Positions 16,008-25,476 of a stretch of 64,000 nucleotides of DNA are shown here, piece after piece. Position 1 is the first letter of the stretch. Every line of letters begins with the position of its first letter. The position numbers and the translations under genes were made by a program. This DNA is from Photobacterium alginatilyticum (GTDB lineage Bacteria; Pseudomonadota; Gammaproteobacteria; Enterobacterales; Vibrionaceae): the NCBI RefSeq assembly GCF_009910675.1, contig NZ_RSEJ01000020.1:1-64000 (forward strand). Direction: 5' to 3'. The notes beneath the pieces were generated by a model. The model worked only from the letters and a program-made list of their open reading frames with translations, ran no database searches and was not told the DNA's origin.

Positions 16008-18096
16008 TATTAACCATCGCTTTCTCAGCTTTTTTTCTGAGCTGTTTTTCGGAGTGCTTCAGGTAATCATAGATCGCAATTTGTGAACGGATCTTGCGAC
16101 GGTTACCCCGGGGCACATATTGGTTGCTCATTTCTTTATCGATAACCCGTGCCTTGACCGTATCGGTTAGCTGGATATTCAGGATATCGATGATTCTCAT
16201 TTTCAGTGCCGGATCCCGGATCGGACAGCCGACTTCTATTCGATTATCGATGTTACGGGTCATCCAGTCGGCCGATGAAATCATCACGTCCGGATCGCCG
16301 TTGTTCTCAAATACCACTACACGCGGGTGTTCGAGGAAACGGTCGACAATACTGATGGCCGTAATATTTTCACTGATCCCCTTGATGCCGGGGATCAGGG
16401 AACACATCCCGCGAATGATCAGTTTAATGGTCACACCGGCACTACTGGCCTGATAAAGCATGTTAATCAAGCCTTTATCGACCAGATTGTTCACCTTAAG
16501 TGTAATACCCGATGGCAAGTTTTGCTTGGCATGGGCAATCTCCCGGTCTATCAGATCATACAGTCGTGAGCGGGAGTTACGCGGCGAGACGATTAAATGA
16601 TGGAATTTAACCGGGCGATAAGGGTTTTCGATATACCCGAAGACCTGCCGTACCTCATTGGTAATTTCGTCGTCACAGGTCATCAGCGAGAAGTCGGTAT
16701 AGAGCCGTGCTGTATTTTCATGGAAGTTACCGGTGCCGATATGGGCATAGCGGACGAGCTTGTCACCTTCACGCCGGGTGATCAGGCACAGTTTGGAGTG
16801 AATTTTCAGCCCCGGGACACCAAAGACGACGTGGACCCCGGCTTCGGTCAGGCGGCGGGCCCAGATGATATTGGCTTCTTCGTCAAAACGGGCCTGCAGC
16901 TCGACTACGACGGTTATCCGTTTGCCGTTATTGGCGGCATCTATCATCGACTCAATGATGCGGGAGTTTTTGGCCACCCGGTAGATATTGATTTTAATAC
17001 CACGGACTTTGGGGTCGTAGGCTGCCTGGCGAACCAGCTCGGTCATGTGGTTGAAGGTATGGTACGGATAGTACAGCAGAATGTCCTGTGCCTTGATGGC
17101 GTCAAAGGCATTGCGGGCAGAGGAGAAATGGTAGCTTTGGATCGGCGGCAGGGGCTTGTTTTCCAGATAGTTGCGACCGACATTGGGAAAGCCGATAAAG
17201 TCCTTGAAGTTATGGTAACGCCCGCCGGGGATGATGCTGTCATAGCTGGAGACTTTCAGCAGCCCGCAGAGGACATCAATCATATCGCCAGGCATATCGC
17301 GCTGGTAGACGAAGCGAACCGGCATGGCTGTGAGGCGCTGGTTCAGGCCTTCAGACATCTGTTCCAGCAAGCTGTGTTCCACTTCCAGGCTGAGATCGTA
17401 TTCGGCGTCCCGGGTCATCTTCATCGAGTAGGCGGCCAGGCTGTCGTATTCGAAGAAGCCGCTGAAGATATCGTCGAGACAAAAACGAATAATGTTATCC
17501 AGCAGGATAAGGGTTTTGCGCCTCTTACCTTTTGCCTCGGGCAGCTGGATAAAGCGCGGTAGCTGATCAGTCGGAATCTCGATCAGGGCATGGCCCTTTT
17601 TCTCTCCCTGCTGCATTTCGACGGTCAGGTAAGAATATTCGTCTTTGAGAAATTCAAGCAGATCGATATCCGGTGTGAGAAGGATGGGCGTGATATGGGG
17701 CAGAATCGCATTGCGGAAGTATTTGCGAAGCCAGTTCTGCTGATGCTCGTCGAGTTGTTGTTCATTGACCAGAAAAATATGGCGCCGTGCCATTTCCAGC
17801 AAAATCTCGTTATAGAGGCTGTCGAAATCCTGGTTGAGCTTCAGGACACGGCTCTGGATTTTGCTGAGTAGCTGTTTGGCACTGTCATCGCCGCCTTGTT
17901 CCTGGCTGATCAGGATTTGGCGTTTTACATCGGCAAAGCGGACTGAATAAAATTCATCGGTATTACTGGAAAAGATTCCAAGAAAACGGACGCGTTCAAT
18001 CAGCGGCACGGATTTGTCTGCCGCCTCTTGAAGTACACGTTCGTTAAATGATAGCCAGCTTAATTCTTTTTCTATATAGAGAGATTCCGTACTCAT
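16000..18096 (-). CDS. ppk: Polyphosphate kinase 1
   Basis: PPK1 makes polyphosphate from ATP at the inner membrane. The autophosphorylated histidine is His433 (GLKIHSKLCLI, matching E. coli His435) and the second essential one His590 (LEHPRVVVF). The N-terminus has the family start KELSWLSFNERVLQEA. At 698 residues it is close to E. coli PPK1 (688). AGGAA upstream of the ATG is a good ribosome-binding site. It begins 60 bases after the ACT-domain gene on the same strand, and ppx overlaps its end. Confidence 0.98.
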   Translation of the reverse strand: MSTESLYIEKELSWLSFNERVLQEAADKSVPLIERVRFLGIFSSNTDEFYSVRFADVKRQILISQEQGGDDSAKQLLSKIQSRVLKLNQDFDSLYNEILLEMARRHIFLVNEQQLDEHQQNWLRKYFRNAILPHITPILLTPDIDLLEFLKDEYSYLTVEMQQGEKKGHALIEIPTDQLPRFIQLPEAKGKRRKTLILLDNIIRFCLDDIFSGFFEYDSLAAYSMKMTRDAEYDLSLEVEHSLLEQMSEGLNQRLTAMPVRFVYQRDMPGDMIDVLCGLLKVSSYDSIIPGGRYHNFKDFIGFPNVGRNYLENKPLPPIQSYHFSSARNAFDAIKAQDILLYYPYHTFNHMTELVRQAAYDPKVRGIKINIYRVAKNSRIIESMIDAANNGKRITVVVELQARFDEEANIIWARRLTEAGVHVVFGVPGLKIHSKLCLITRREGDKLVRYAHIGTGNFHENTARLYTDFSLMTCDDEITNEVRQVFGYIENPYRPVKFHHLIVSPRNSRSRLYDLIDREIAHAKQNLPSGITLKVNNLVDKGLINMLYQASSAGVTIKLIIRGMCSLIPGIKGISENITAISIVDRFLEHPRVVVFENNGDPDVMISSADWMTRNIDNRIEVGCPIRDPALKMRIIDILNIQLTDTVKARVIDKEMSNQYVPRGNRRKIRSQIAIYDYLKHSEKQLRKKAEKAMVNND

Positions 18097-18156
18097 TGTA
18101 TTCCTATTAGATAAGCTGTGGGCTAAAAGTTATGCCTCTTGTTAGTTGTTATCGAG

Positions 18157-18660
18157 TCAGTTGTCGTCGACATCGATATTGAGATCATCGGACAGTTGTT
18201 CCAGCTCGTCCTGAACGGTCTCCAGGGCAAGCTCAGCCGGTAGCTCAAGCTGAAAATTTGCCGAGAAAATTGGGTAACCCCAGTTAGGTGCGCTTTGGGT
18301 ATCGGTTTTGAGCTTGTTGATATTGATCCCAAGCTGGTTGAGCTTGGCGGTGACTTCTTTGACGATGCCGAGACGATCGTTACCGGTGACGGTGAGGTTG
18401 TGCAGCGTTGTGATCGGAATAGCCTTACTGTCATCTTCGACAATATGGATTTGCAACCCATCCAGTTTCGACAGGCTTTGGCTCAATACCGGGATATATT
18501 GGTCGGCGACTTCAATCTGCAAGATACCGGCAAACTGCCCGGCAAGTTTACTGAGACTGCTGGCCAGCCAGTTACCGTGGTTTTGGTATACCGTGTCTGA
18601 GAGGGTTTCAACCAGGCCTGGTCGGTCTTTACCAATTACAGTAATAACGAGATGCTTCAT
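18157..18660 (-). CDS. GcvR-like protein with two ACT domains
   Basis: The 167-residue protein has two ACT-type modules: KHLVITVIGKDRPGLVETLSD at the N-terminus and HNLTVTGNDRLGIVKEVTAKL in the second half. ACT domains bind amino acids or similar small ligands; GcvR in E. coli represses glycine cleavage genes by binding GcvA. The ATG at 18660 is preceded by AAGGAAG at proper spacing; in-frame codons further upstream are unlike the family. It lies just upstream of ppk-ppx and may share their transcript. Whether it regulates glycine cleavage or something linked to phosphate is unknown. Confidence 0.82.
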   Translation of the reverse strand: MKHLVITVIGKDRPGLVETLSDTVYQNHGNWLASSLSKLAGQFAGILQIEVADQYIPVLSQSLSKLDGLQIHIVEDDSKAIPITTLHNLTVTGNDRLGIVKEVTAKLNQLGININKLKTDTQSAPNWGYPIFSANFQLELPAELALETVQDELEQLSDDLNIDVDDN

Positions 18661-18858
18661 AACGACTTCCTTATTCGCAGTAGGCTTGTTCATTATGTGA
18701 GCATGTGCAATATCTGTCCAGAAGCTACGGGAGAACGGCCAATGAAATCGGTTAATAGTCATAAATCATTAAGACTAATGACCTTTTATTGCAATTTTAT
18801 GTCACTCTAATAGATTAGCCCAAGGAAACGAAAGGAGTGTTGGCCTCACTCGTACTGG

Positions 18859-18880
18859 CTGTCATATAATTGTCATCTAA
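18859..18880 (+). promoter_or_regulatory. Pho box upstream of pstC
   Basis: CTGTCAT-ATAA-TTGTCAT-CTAA is nearly a perfect Pho box. TATTAT at 18887-18892 starts ten bases after the second repeat, where the -10 element of a PhoB-dependent promoter belongs. Confidence 0.9.
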
Positions 18881-18922
18881 AAGAAATATTATTGATAAAC
18901 GTATAAATCCTATGAGGTAATA

Positions 18923-21148
18923 ATGGCAGACGCCAGCGCATTTTTGAGTGGGGACAGCCCTGGCCGCCGAGTTAAAGACAAGCTCGCACGCTATGGGGTA
19001 ACCGCTGGTGGTATTTCTGTTCTTATTACGCTAGTCCTGATTTTCTTCTACCTGCTGTATGTGATCATGCCGATCTTTGCCTCGGTCAACGTCACACCAA
19101 AGCAGGCATTCTCCATAGATTTTTCAGACAACCCTGCCGCTATTTATCTCAACGAGCAGAACAACATCGCCTATAGGATGTCCCAGCAGGGCAATTTGAG
19201 CTTCATAAACCTCGCTCCGAAGAATGTCGGTGAGCTTATGGGTGAGCATCAGCTTATGGCAAGTCCTGTCAGTTTTGCCCGTACCCTGCCGAGTGAAGAA
19301 GTGTTTGCCTATGGCGGCCGCTCTGGCGAAGTGGTGGTATTTAAACCCACTTTCAGGATCTCGTTTACAGGAGATTTGAAGCAGACGACACCGGATATTG
19401 CCTATCCGCTGGGAGCGAGTCCGCTGCAACTGGACCCTGATGGTCACGCAGTTAGCCAACTGGCGGTATCGGTGCGCGCCGAGCAGGCCGTCGTGGCTGG
19501 AGTAACGGCTGATCACCGGGTCAGGGTGATGACTTTCAGCCACCAGGATGCGCTGCCCGGTCAGGTATCGGATTGGCAGGTGGTATCGTTCGGGATTGAG
19601 GGGCTGCCTGACACCATCAGTGCGCTGGCCGTAACACCGGATGCCCGCACGCTGTATGCGCTGAGCGGTAATAATTTGTATGTGGTGGCGCTGGACGGGG
19701 ACAACTCGGCGATCCGCGATGTTGTCGATGTGAGTTCGGCTCAGGGAGAGTCGCAGCAGTTGACGTTACTGTCGGGCGCGAATTCCTTGTTGATCACAAC
19801 CAGTGACAATGCAGTATCGCAGTGGTTCGAAGTGCTTCGCGAGGGCAAGCGAACACTGGTGAAGGCGCGGCATTTTGCACTGCCAGAGAGCCCGGTGGTG
19901 CAGCTTGTTCCCGAGTATGCCCGTAAAGGTTTTTTTGCGGTACACCAAAACGGCGAACTCTCGGCTTACTACACGACAATCAAAGGGCATATCTACAACG
20001 AGCCGTTGCTGGCTGAGGTACCCGACTGGGTTGCTATCTCTCCTCGGGCAGACCGTTTGCTGACCGTGAACGGTGACAGCTGGCAGCTCTACAAGGTGGA
20101 TAACCGCCACCCTGAAATCGGTTTTTCATCCCTGTGGCAGAAAATTTGGTATGAAGGCTATCCCGAGCCTGAATACGTCTGGCAATCGACATCCGCCAGT
20201 GATGAGTTTGAGCCGAAACTCAGTTTGGTACCTGTCGTATTCGGTACTCTTAAAGCTGCCGTCTATGCGATGTTTTTCGCGATTCCGGTGGCTTTGGCCG
20301 GGGCAATCTATACCGCTTATTTCATGTCTTCCAAAATGCGCCGGGTGATCAAGCCCACGGTCGAGATTATGGAGGCATTGCCGACGGTGATTCTGGGCTT
20401 TCTGGCCGGCATTTGGCTGGCCCCTATCGTTGAAGAGTACCTGCCCGGCATTGCAATGATTATTGTGGCTTTTCCTTTGATGATGATGCTGGTCGGGATC
20501 GGCTGGTCCTTGCTTCCGGGGCCGTGGCGTCACCGCTTGCCAAACGGACTGCATATCATATTGCTGATGCCGGTGATTGTGCTGCTGGTTTATGCCTGCC
20601 TGGAAGTCAGCCCGTATGTCGAGCAATGGCTGTTTGATGGTGATATGCGTATGTACCTGACTAACGAGTGGGGTATAGGTTATGACCAGCGCAATACGCT
20701 TGTCGTGGGGATCGCGATGGGCTTTGCGGTGATCCCGACAATATTTACGATTGCCGAAGATGCGATTTTTTCGGTACCGGGGCATTTAACCAGTGGTTCC
20801 TTGGCGCTGGGCGCGACACATTGGCAGACATTGACCCGTGTTGTGTTGCTAACGGCCAGTCCGGGGATTTTCTCTGCCATTATGATGGGCCTTGGTCGTG
20901 CGGTCGGTGAAACCATGATTGTCCTGATGGCAACGGGCAATACGCCGATCATGGACTGGAACATACTGGAAGGTTTGCGGACGTTGTCGGCAACCATTGC
21001 GATTGAGATGCCGGAGACCGAGGTAGGCAGTTCGCACTACCGGGTATTGTTCCTGGCTGCCTTTGTGCTGTTTGTGTTTACCTTTATTTTCAATACGATT
21101 GCAGAACTGGTTCGTCAGCGGCTAAGAGAAAAGTACAGCTCGCTGTAA
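18923..21148 (+). CDS. pstC: Phosphate ABC transporter permease PstC with a large periplasmic insertion
   Basis: The C-terminal part, about residues 435-741, is the PstC permease: GTLKAAVYAMFFAIPVA, LPTVILGFLAGIW and the ABC-coupling loop SLALGATHWQTLTRVVL. An N-terminal membrane helix (about 28-52) precedes some 380 periplasmic residues with repeated short strands such as ALAVTPDARTLYALSG and AVHQNGELSAYY, reading like beta-propeller blades. E. coli PstC (319 aa) lacks this. The long form is known in Vibrio and Pseudomonas relatives; its role is not established. A strong GAGG ribosome-binding site and a Pho box precede it. Confidence 0.93.
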   Translation: MADASAFLSGDSPGRRVKDKLARYGVTAGGISVLITLVLIFFYLLYVIMPIFASVNVTPKQAFSIDFSDNPAAIYLNEQNNIAYRMSQQGNLSFINLAPKNVGELMGEHQLMASPVSFARTLPSEEVFAYGGRSGEVVVFKPTFRISFTGDLKQTTPDIAYPLGASPLQLDPDGHAVSQLAVSVRAEQAVVAGVTADHRVRVMTFSHQDALPGQVSDWQVVSFGIEGLPDTISALAVTPDARTLYALSGNNLYVVALDGDNSAIRDVVDVSSAQGESQQLTLLSGANSLLITTSDNAVSQWFEVLREGKRTLVKARHFALPESPVVQLVPEYARKGFFAVHQNGELSAYYTTIKGHIYNEPLLAEVPDWVAISPRADRLLTVNGDSWQLYKVDNRHPEIGFSSLWQKIWYEGYPEPEYVWQSTSASDEFEPKLSLVPVVFGTLKAAVYAMFFAIPVALAGAIYTAYFMSSKMRRVIKPTVEIMEALPTVILGFLAGIWLAPIVEEYLPGIAMIIVAFPLMMMLVGIGWSLLPGPWRHRLPNGLHIILLMPVIVLLVYACLEVSPYVEQWLFDGDMRMYLTNEWGIGYDQRNTLVVGIAMGFAVIPTIFTIAEDAIFSVPGHLTSGSLALGATHWQTLTRVVLLTASPGIFSAIMMGLGRAVGETMIVLMATGNTPIMDWNILEGLRTLSATIAIEMPETEVGSSHYRVLFLAAFVLFVFTFIFNTIAELVRQRLREKYSSL

Positions 21149-21209
21149 TGTAAGCGCACACTAACTGACAGATAAAACTAACCGATAGATAAAATGAAAA
21201 TGCAAAGTG

Positions 21210-22823
21210 ATGGGTAATTGGTTTAAATCGGGCTCTCCATGGATATGGCTGACGGCTGGCGCAGTTAGCCTGAGTCTGGTTGCCGTGCTGGGATTGTTGC
21301 TATTGATAGGCTGGAAGGGGCTGAGCTACTTCTGGCCGGCACCTGTGTACCAGTTCGATGTTGACATCAATGGCAACCGGCAGGCCATTATCGGCGAAAT
21401 CTATGAGACCAAATCAGTTTCGGTACGCCAGCTGGCAGAAGCCGGTGTGGATGTGTCGGCTATCGAAGGGGAGCGGGTCTTTCGCTACCTGATCAAAACC
21501 GGGAACCGTGAAAGGGTTGAACTCGATTTTATTACCCTGCTAGAGACGCAGATCACCAGCAAGACGCTGGCCGATGATATTGCCGTCATCGACCGGATCA
21601 AAAACGGCAAGTTTTATGGCTATCCGGTTAGTTTTATCGATGATGGCCAGAGCAAGTCGCTTGCAGAGTTGGAGCTAGGGCTGTTGGATGCCGATCGGGT
21701 TCGTGGTGAAATTGACTCGCTGCTGAAAACGGATGTTGCGGCCATTAACCACCAGCTTGATCAGCTGCGTCAGCAAGAGCGTCGACAGGGTAAGCTGCCG
21801 GCTATTACGGCTCAGCGGCTTTTGCTGGAACAGCGCTATGCCGGTATAGAGCAGCGTATGCTGGCACTGCGCAAGCTGCTGGAACAAGATGCGCTGCTGG
21901 TGCGCGATATGGCCGGTACTATGGTGAAACTGCCCCTCGAGCAGGTGCTCGATATCTGGTACCCGAACAATTTAACGACAATAGAAAAAGTGGCCCACTG
22001 GGGGCGTCAGATTGGCAAATTTGTCAGTGAGGATCCCCGAGAGGCCAATACCGAGGGCGGGGTGTTTCCGGCGATTTTCGGCACTGTGTTTATGGTGCTG
22101 CTGATGAGTGTTATCGTCACCCCGCTAGGGGTAATGGCTGCCATCTATTTGCATGAGTACGCAGGGAAAAACCAGTTTACCAAGCTAATCAGAGTTGCCG
22201 TTATCAACCTGGCTGGTGTGCCGTCTATTGTCTACGGCGTATTTGGTCTGGGTTTCTTTGTTTATATGGTCGGCGGAACGATTGATGAAATCTTTTTCTC
22301 TGATCAACTGCCGGCTCCCACTTTCGGTACACCGGGTATTTTATGGTCGGCCCTAACGCTGGCTATTCTGACGTTGCCTGTTGTGATTGTATCGACCGAG
22401 GAAGGTCTGGCCAGGATCCCGAGTTCGGTACGTCACGGTTCGCTGGCGCTGGGCGCAACCCAGGCTGAAACCCTATGGCGAATCGTGTTGCCGATGGCAA
22501 GCCCGGCTATAATGACAGGACTTATTCTGGCGGTCGCCAGAGCCGCGGGTGAAGTGGCCCCTTTGATGTTGGTCGGGGTAGTCAAAATGGCACCGACGTT
22601 ACCGGTTGATAACCTTTTTCCCTATTTGCATCTGGATCGTAAGTTTATGCACCTTGGCTATCATATCTATGATGTCGGCTTTCAAAGTCCCAATGTCGAA
22701 GCTGCCCGGCCCTTGGTGTATGCCACCTCGTTTTTACTGGTGACGGTGATTGTAGGGCTAAACCTGACGGCGATTGGTATTCGAAATCACTTACGGGAAA
22801 AATACCGCTCTTTGGAACAATAA
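21210..22823 (+). CDS. pstA: Phosphate ABC transporter permease PstA with a periplasmic coiled-coil insertion
   Basis: The second Pst permease. One membrane helix (about residues 10-34) is followed by roughly 245 periplasmic residues, including a helical, heptad-like stretch (about 165-230), before the permease core starting FPAIFGTVFMVLL. The coupling loop is HGSLALGATQAETLWRIVL, and AAGEVAPL is present. At 537 residues it is nearly twice E. coli PstA (296). The ATG at 21210 is preferred to the adjacent GTG. It follows pstC by about 60 bases. Confidence 0.93.
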   Translation: MGNWFKSGSPWIWLTAGAVSLSLVAVLGLLLLIGWKGLSYFWPAPVYQFDVDINGNRQAIIGEIYETKSVSVRQLAEAGVDVSAIEGERVFRYLIKTGNRERVELDFITLLETQITSKTLADDIAVIDRIKNGKFYGYPVSFIDDGQSKSLAELELGLLDADRVRGEIDSLLKTDVAAINHQLDQLRQQERRQGKLPAITAQRLLLEQRYAGIEQRMLALRKLLEQDALLVRDMAGTMVKLPLEQVLDIWYPNNLTTIEKVAHWGRQIGKFVSEDPREANTEGGVFPAIFGTVFMVLLMSVIVTPLGVMAAIYLHEYAGKNQFTKLIRVAVINLAGVPSIVYGVFGLGFFVYMVGGTIDEIFFSDQLPAPTFGTPGILWSALTLAILTLPVVIVSTEEGLARIPSSVRHGSLALGATQAETLWRIVLPMASPAIMTGLILAVARAAGEVAPLMLVGVVKMAPTLPVDNLFPYLHLDRKFMHLGYHIYDVGFQSPNVEAARPLVYATSFLLVTVIVGLNLTAIGIRNHLREKYRSLEQ

Positions 22824-22842
22824 CGGGGATACAGTAACTTAC

Positions 22843-23661
22843 ATGTTTTCAATTAACTCGACCATGGGGTTGTTTCAGCCTCAAGATTTAACCAAGTTAC
22901 CCGAAGAGAAAACGGCCATGTCGATTGAGGGGCTCGATCTGCATTATGGCAAGCAACAGGCTCTGTATAATATCAATATGCGGATAGCCAAGGGGCAGGT
23001 TACTTCGTTTATCGGTCCGTCCGGTTGCGGCAAGTCGACCTTGTTGCGTTGTATCAACCGGATGAACGAGCTGGTCGAGGGCTGCACCGTCGAAGGCAAA
23101 ATCATGCTCCACGGCCAGAACATCTATGACAGCAAGGTGGATGTGGCCTCTTTGCGTCGTCGGGTCGGCATGGTGTTCCAGCGGCCGAATCCGTTTCCTA
23201 AATCCATCTATGAAAATGTGATTTATGGCTTGCGCCTTCAGGGGATAAAAGAGCGTCGTGTGCTTGATGATGCTGTCGAAAACTCGCTGCGTGGTGCGGC
23301 ATTGTGGGATGAGGTCAAAGACCGCCTGCATGAGAATGCCTTTGGGCTCTCGGGTGGCCAGCAACAGCGTCTGGTTATTGCTCGTGCGATAGCGATTGAG
23401 CCGGAAGTCTTGCTGCTGGATGAACCGACCTCGGCACTGGATCCGATCTCGACTTTGACCATCGAAGAGCTGATCAACGAGCTCAAGACCAAGTACACGG
23501 TGATAATTGTTACCCATAACATGCAGCAGGCCGCGCGGGTGTCAGATAACACGGCATTTATGCATATGGGCGAGCTGGTGGAATATGCCAATACCAATGA
23601 TATTTTCACCACGCCCAAAGAGAAACGAACAGAAGACTACATCACTGGTCGATACGGTTAA
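22843..23661 (+). CDS. pstB: Phosphate ABC transporter ATP-binding protein PstB
   Basis: PstB powers phosphate import. Walker A GPSGCGKST, signature LSGGQQQRL and Walker B VLLLDEPTSALD are intact, together with the PstB-typical RVGMVFQRPNPFPKSIYENV. The frame opens upstream inside pstA, but the ATG at 22843 gives the usual start and a 272-residue protein (E. coli 257). It follows pstA by 19 bases and precedes phoU by 11. Confidence 0.97.
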   Translation: MFSINSTMGLFQPQDLTKLPEEKTAMSIEGLDLHYGKQQALYNINMRIAKGQVTSFIGPSGCGKSTLLRCINRMNELVEGCTVEGKIMLHGQNIYDSKVDVASLRRRVGMVFQRPNPFPKSIYENVIYGLRLQGIKERRVLDDAVENSLRGAALWDEVKDRLHENAFGLSGGQQQRLVIARAIAIEPEVLLLDEPTSALDPISTLTIEELINELKTKYTVIIVTHNMQQAARVSDNTAFMHMGELVEYANTNDIFTTPKEKRTEDYITGRYG

Positions 23662-23672
23662 GGAACCAAATC

Positions 23673-24383
23673 ATGTTGGATAATTTAAGTCTTGGCCGTC
23701 ATATTTCCGGCCAGTTTAACGCGGAGCTGGAAAGTATCCGTACCCATGTGCTGGCAATGGGTGGCTTGGTCGAGCAGCAACTGGCCGATGCACTCAAGGC
23801 GATGCACAAGCAGGATGCCGAGCTGGCCAAGCGGGTGATCAAAGATGATCACAAGGTCAACGCGATGGAAGTGGCGATTGATGAAGCCTGCACCCGGATC
23901 ATTGCCAAGCGTCAGCCGACAGCCAGTGATCTGCGCCTGGTGATTGCGATCATCAAGACCATTACCGATCTGGAGCGGATCGGTGATGTCGCAGAAAGCA
24001 TCGCCAAGGTGGCATTGGAGAACTTCACCAATAAGCAATATAACTTGCTGGTCTCGCTGGAAGCGCTGGGGCAGCATGCCGTCAGGATGCTGCACGAGGT
24101 GCTGGATGCCTTCGCCCGAATGGATGTTAAGGCGGCCATTGAGGTCTATCAGGAGGATGACCGGATTGACCGCGAATACGAAGCCATTATTCGTCAGTTA
24201 ATGACATATATGATGGAAGATCCGCGTTCAATCCCGAATGTACTGCAGGTGATGTGGTCAGCCCGTTCCATCGAACGGGTCGGTGATCGATGCCAGAATA
24301 TCTGCGAATACATCATTTATTTCGTCAAAGGCAAGGATATCCGTCATACCAGCCAGGAAGAGATCGAGAGCATCCTGAAATAA
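23673..24383 (+). CDS. phoU: Phosphate signalling regulator PhoU
   Basis: PhoU links the Pst transporter to PhoR, holding PhoR in phosphatase mode when phosphate is ample. The 236 residues form two three-helix repeats, each with the metal-binding pattern near ITDLERIGDVAESIAK and ARSIERVGDRCQNICEYIIY. AAGGA lies at correct spacing before the ATG. It is the last gene of pstCAB-phoU and converges with ppk2 over 21 bases, with no clear terminator between. Confidence 0.97.
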   Translation: MLDNLSLGRHISGQFNAELESIRTHVLAMGGLVEQQLADALKAMHKQDAELAKRVIKDDHKVNAMEVAIDEACTRIIAKRQPTASDLRLVIAIIKTITDLERIGDVAESIAKVALENFTNKQYNLLVSLEALGQHAVRMLHEVLDAFARMDVKAAIEVYQEDDRIDREYEAIIRQLMTYMMEDPRSIPNVLQVMWSARSIERVGDRCQNICEYIIYFVKGKDIRHTSQEEIESILK

Positions 24384-24404
24384 CGTTGCCTAGTGCTGCC
24401 TGGC

Positions 24405-25208
24405 TTAGTCTTTACTAAACAGATTCGGGACAAAGGTCTGACTGTCTGCCGGTGCCCTGACATACCCTTCTTTGTTGACCTCGGGGAGATCGATGTGAGG
24501 GTAGTGGATCTCTTCAAAGGGGATGTGGGACAGCAAATGGGAAATACAGTTGATGCGCGCTTTCTTCTTGTCATCGGCATCAACAACCCACCATGGACAC
24601 TGTTTGGTATCGGTATAGGCAAACATACGGTCTTTGGCGGCTGAATACTCTGCCCAGCGGTTGCGGGATTCAAGATCCATCGGGCTGAACTTCCAGCGTT
24701 TTATTGGCGTATGTATACGCTCAAGGAAGCGGGCCTCTTGTTCTTCGTCTGATACCGAGAACCAGTATTTCAGTAAAATGATCCCCGAACGCTGCAGCAT
24801 ACGCTCAAACTCCGGGCATGAACGGAGAAATTCTTCGTATTCATTGTCGGTGCAAAAGCCCATTACTTTTTCGACCCCGGCACGGTTATACCAGCTGCGG
24901 TCGAACAGGACCATTTCACCGGCCGAAGGCAGGTGAGCAACATAACGCTGAAAGTACCACTGGGTTTTCTCTTTCTCGGTTGGGGCTGGTAAGGCAACAA
25001 TGCGACAAACCCGTGGGTTGAGCTTTTCGGTGATCCGTTTGATCACGCCGCCTTTCCCAGCTGCATCTCGGCCCTCAAAAAGAACCACTACCTTTAACCC
25101 GCTGTGCTTTATCCATTCTTGCAGTTTAACGAGTTCAACCTGTAGGCGTTTTAGTTCATTTTCATAGTCTTTCTTCTTGAGCTTTTTTACGGTTCTGTCA
25201 GAGGTCAT
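24405..25208 (-). CDS. ppk2: Polyphosphate kinase 2 family protein
   Basis: PPK2 enzymes are P-loop phosphotransferases that use polyphosphate to phosphorylate nucleotides. The Walker A variant FEGRDAAGKGG, the lid region and Walker B region LFDRSWYNRAGVEKVMGF are all present, and 267 residues is the size of one-domain PPK2. By its length it should act on nucleoside diphosphates, but the exact nucleotide cannot be told by eye. GGAG six bases before the ATG is a good ribosome-binding site. It faces phoU and closes the phosphate/polyphosphate cluster. Confidence 0.93.
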   Translation of the reverse strand: MTSDRTVKKLKKKDYENELKRLQVELVKLQEWIKHSGLKVVVLFEGRDAAGKGGVIKRITEKLNPRVCRIVALPAPTEKEKTQWYFQRYVAHLPSAGEMVLFDRSWYNRAGVEKVMGFCTDNEYEEFLRSCPEFERMLQRSGIILLKYWFSVSDEEQEARFLERIHTPIKRWKFSPMDLESRNRWAEYSAAKDRMFAYTDTKQCPWWVVDADDKKKARINCISHLLSHIPFEEIHYPHIDLPEVNKEGYVRAPADSQTFVPNLFSKD

Positions 25209-25476
25209 TCTGCACTCCGTTTGCTGGTGACTGTATTGTTTTACTTCTTAAGAATAATGCTGAATTCAAAAGATGACGAGTGAACTTGTTTCCGGTTGCT
25301 AGCTTGCCTGGGTCTTGTTTATAGAAATGTGACCAAAGGAAGAATATTAGGATTGATACGTTAGCTCTCGAGATGTTTGAGTGGTCTTTTATTGATATTT
25401 ATACACAATCATGCTCATATGCTAGTCTAAAAAATAAATGTTCAATTTATTGATAAAAAATAAAAAAGGAATAGAG

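Noticed and set aside
16597..17562. A 321-codon open frame on the plus strand inside ppk
   Set aside because: Exactly antisense to conserved ppk codons, with no start signal or recognisable domain.
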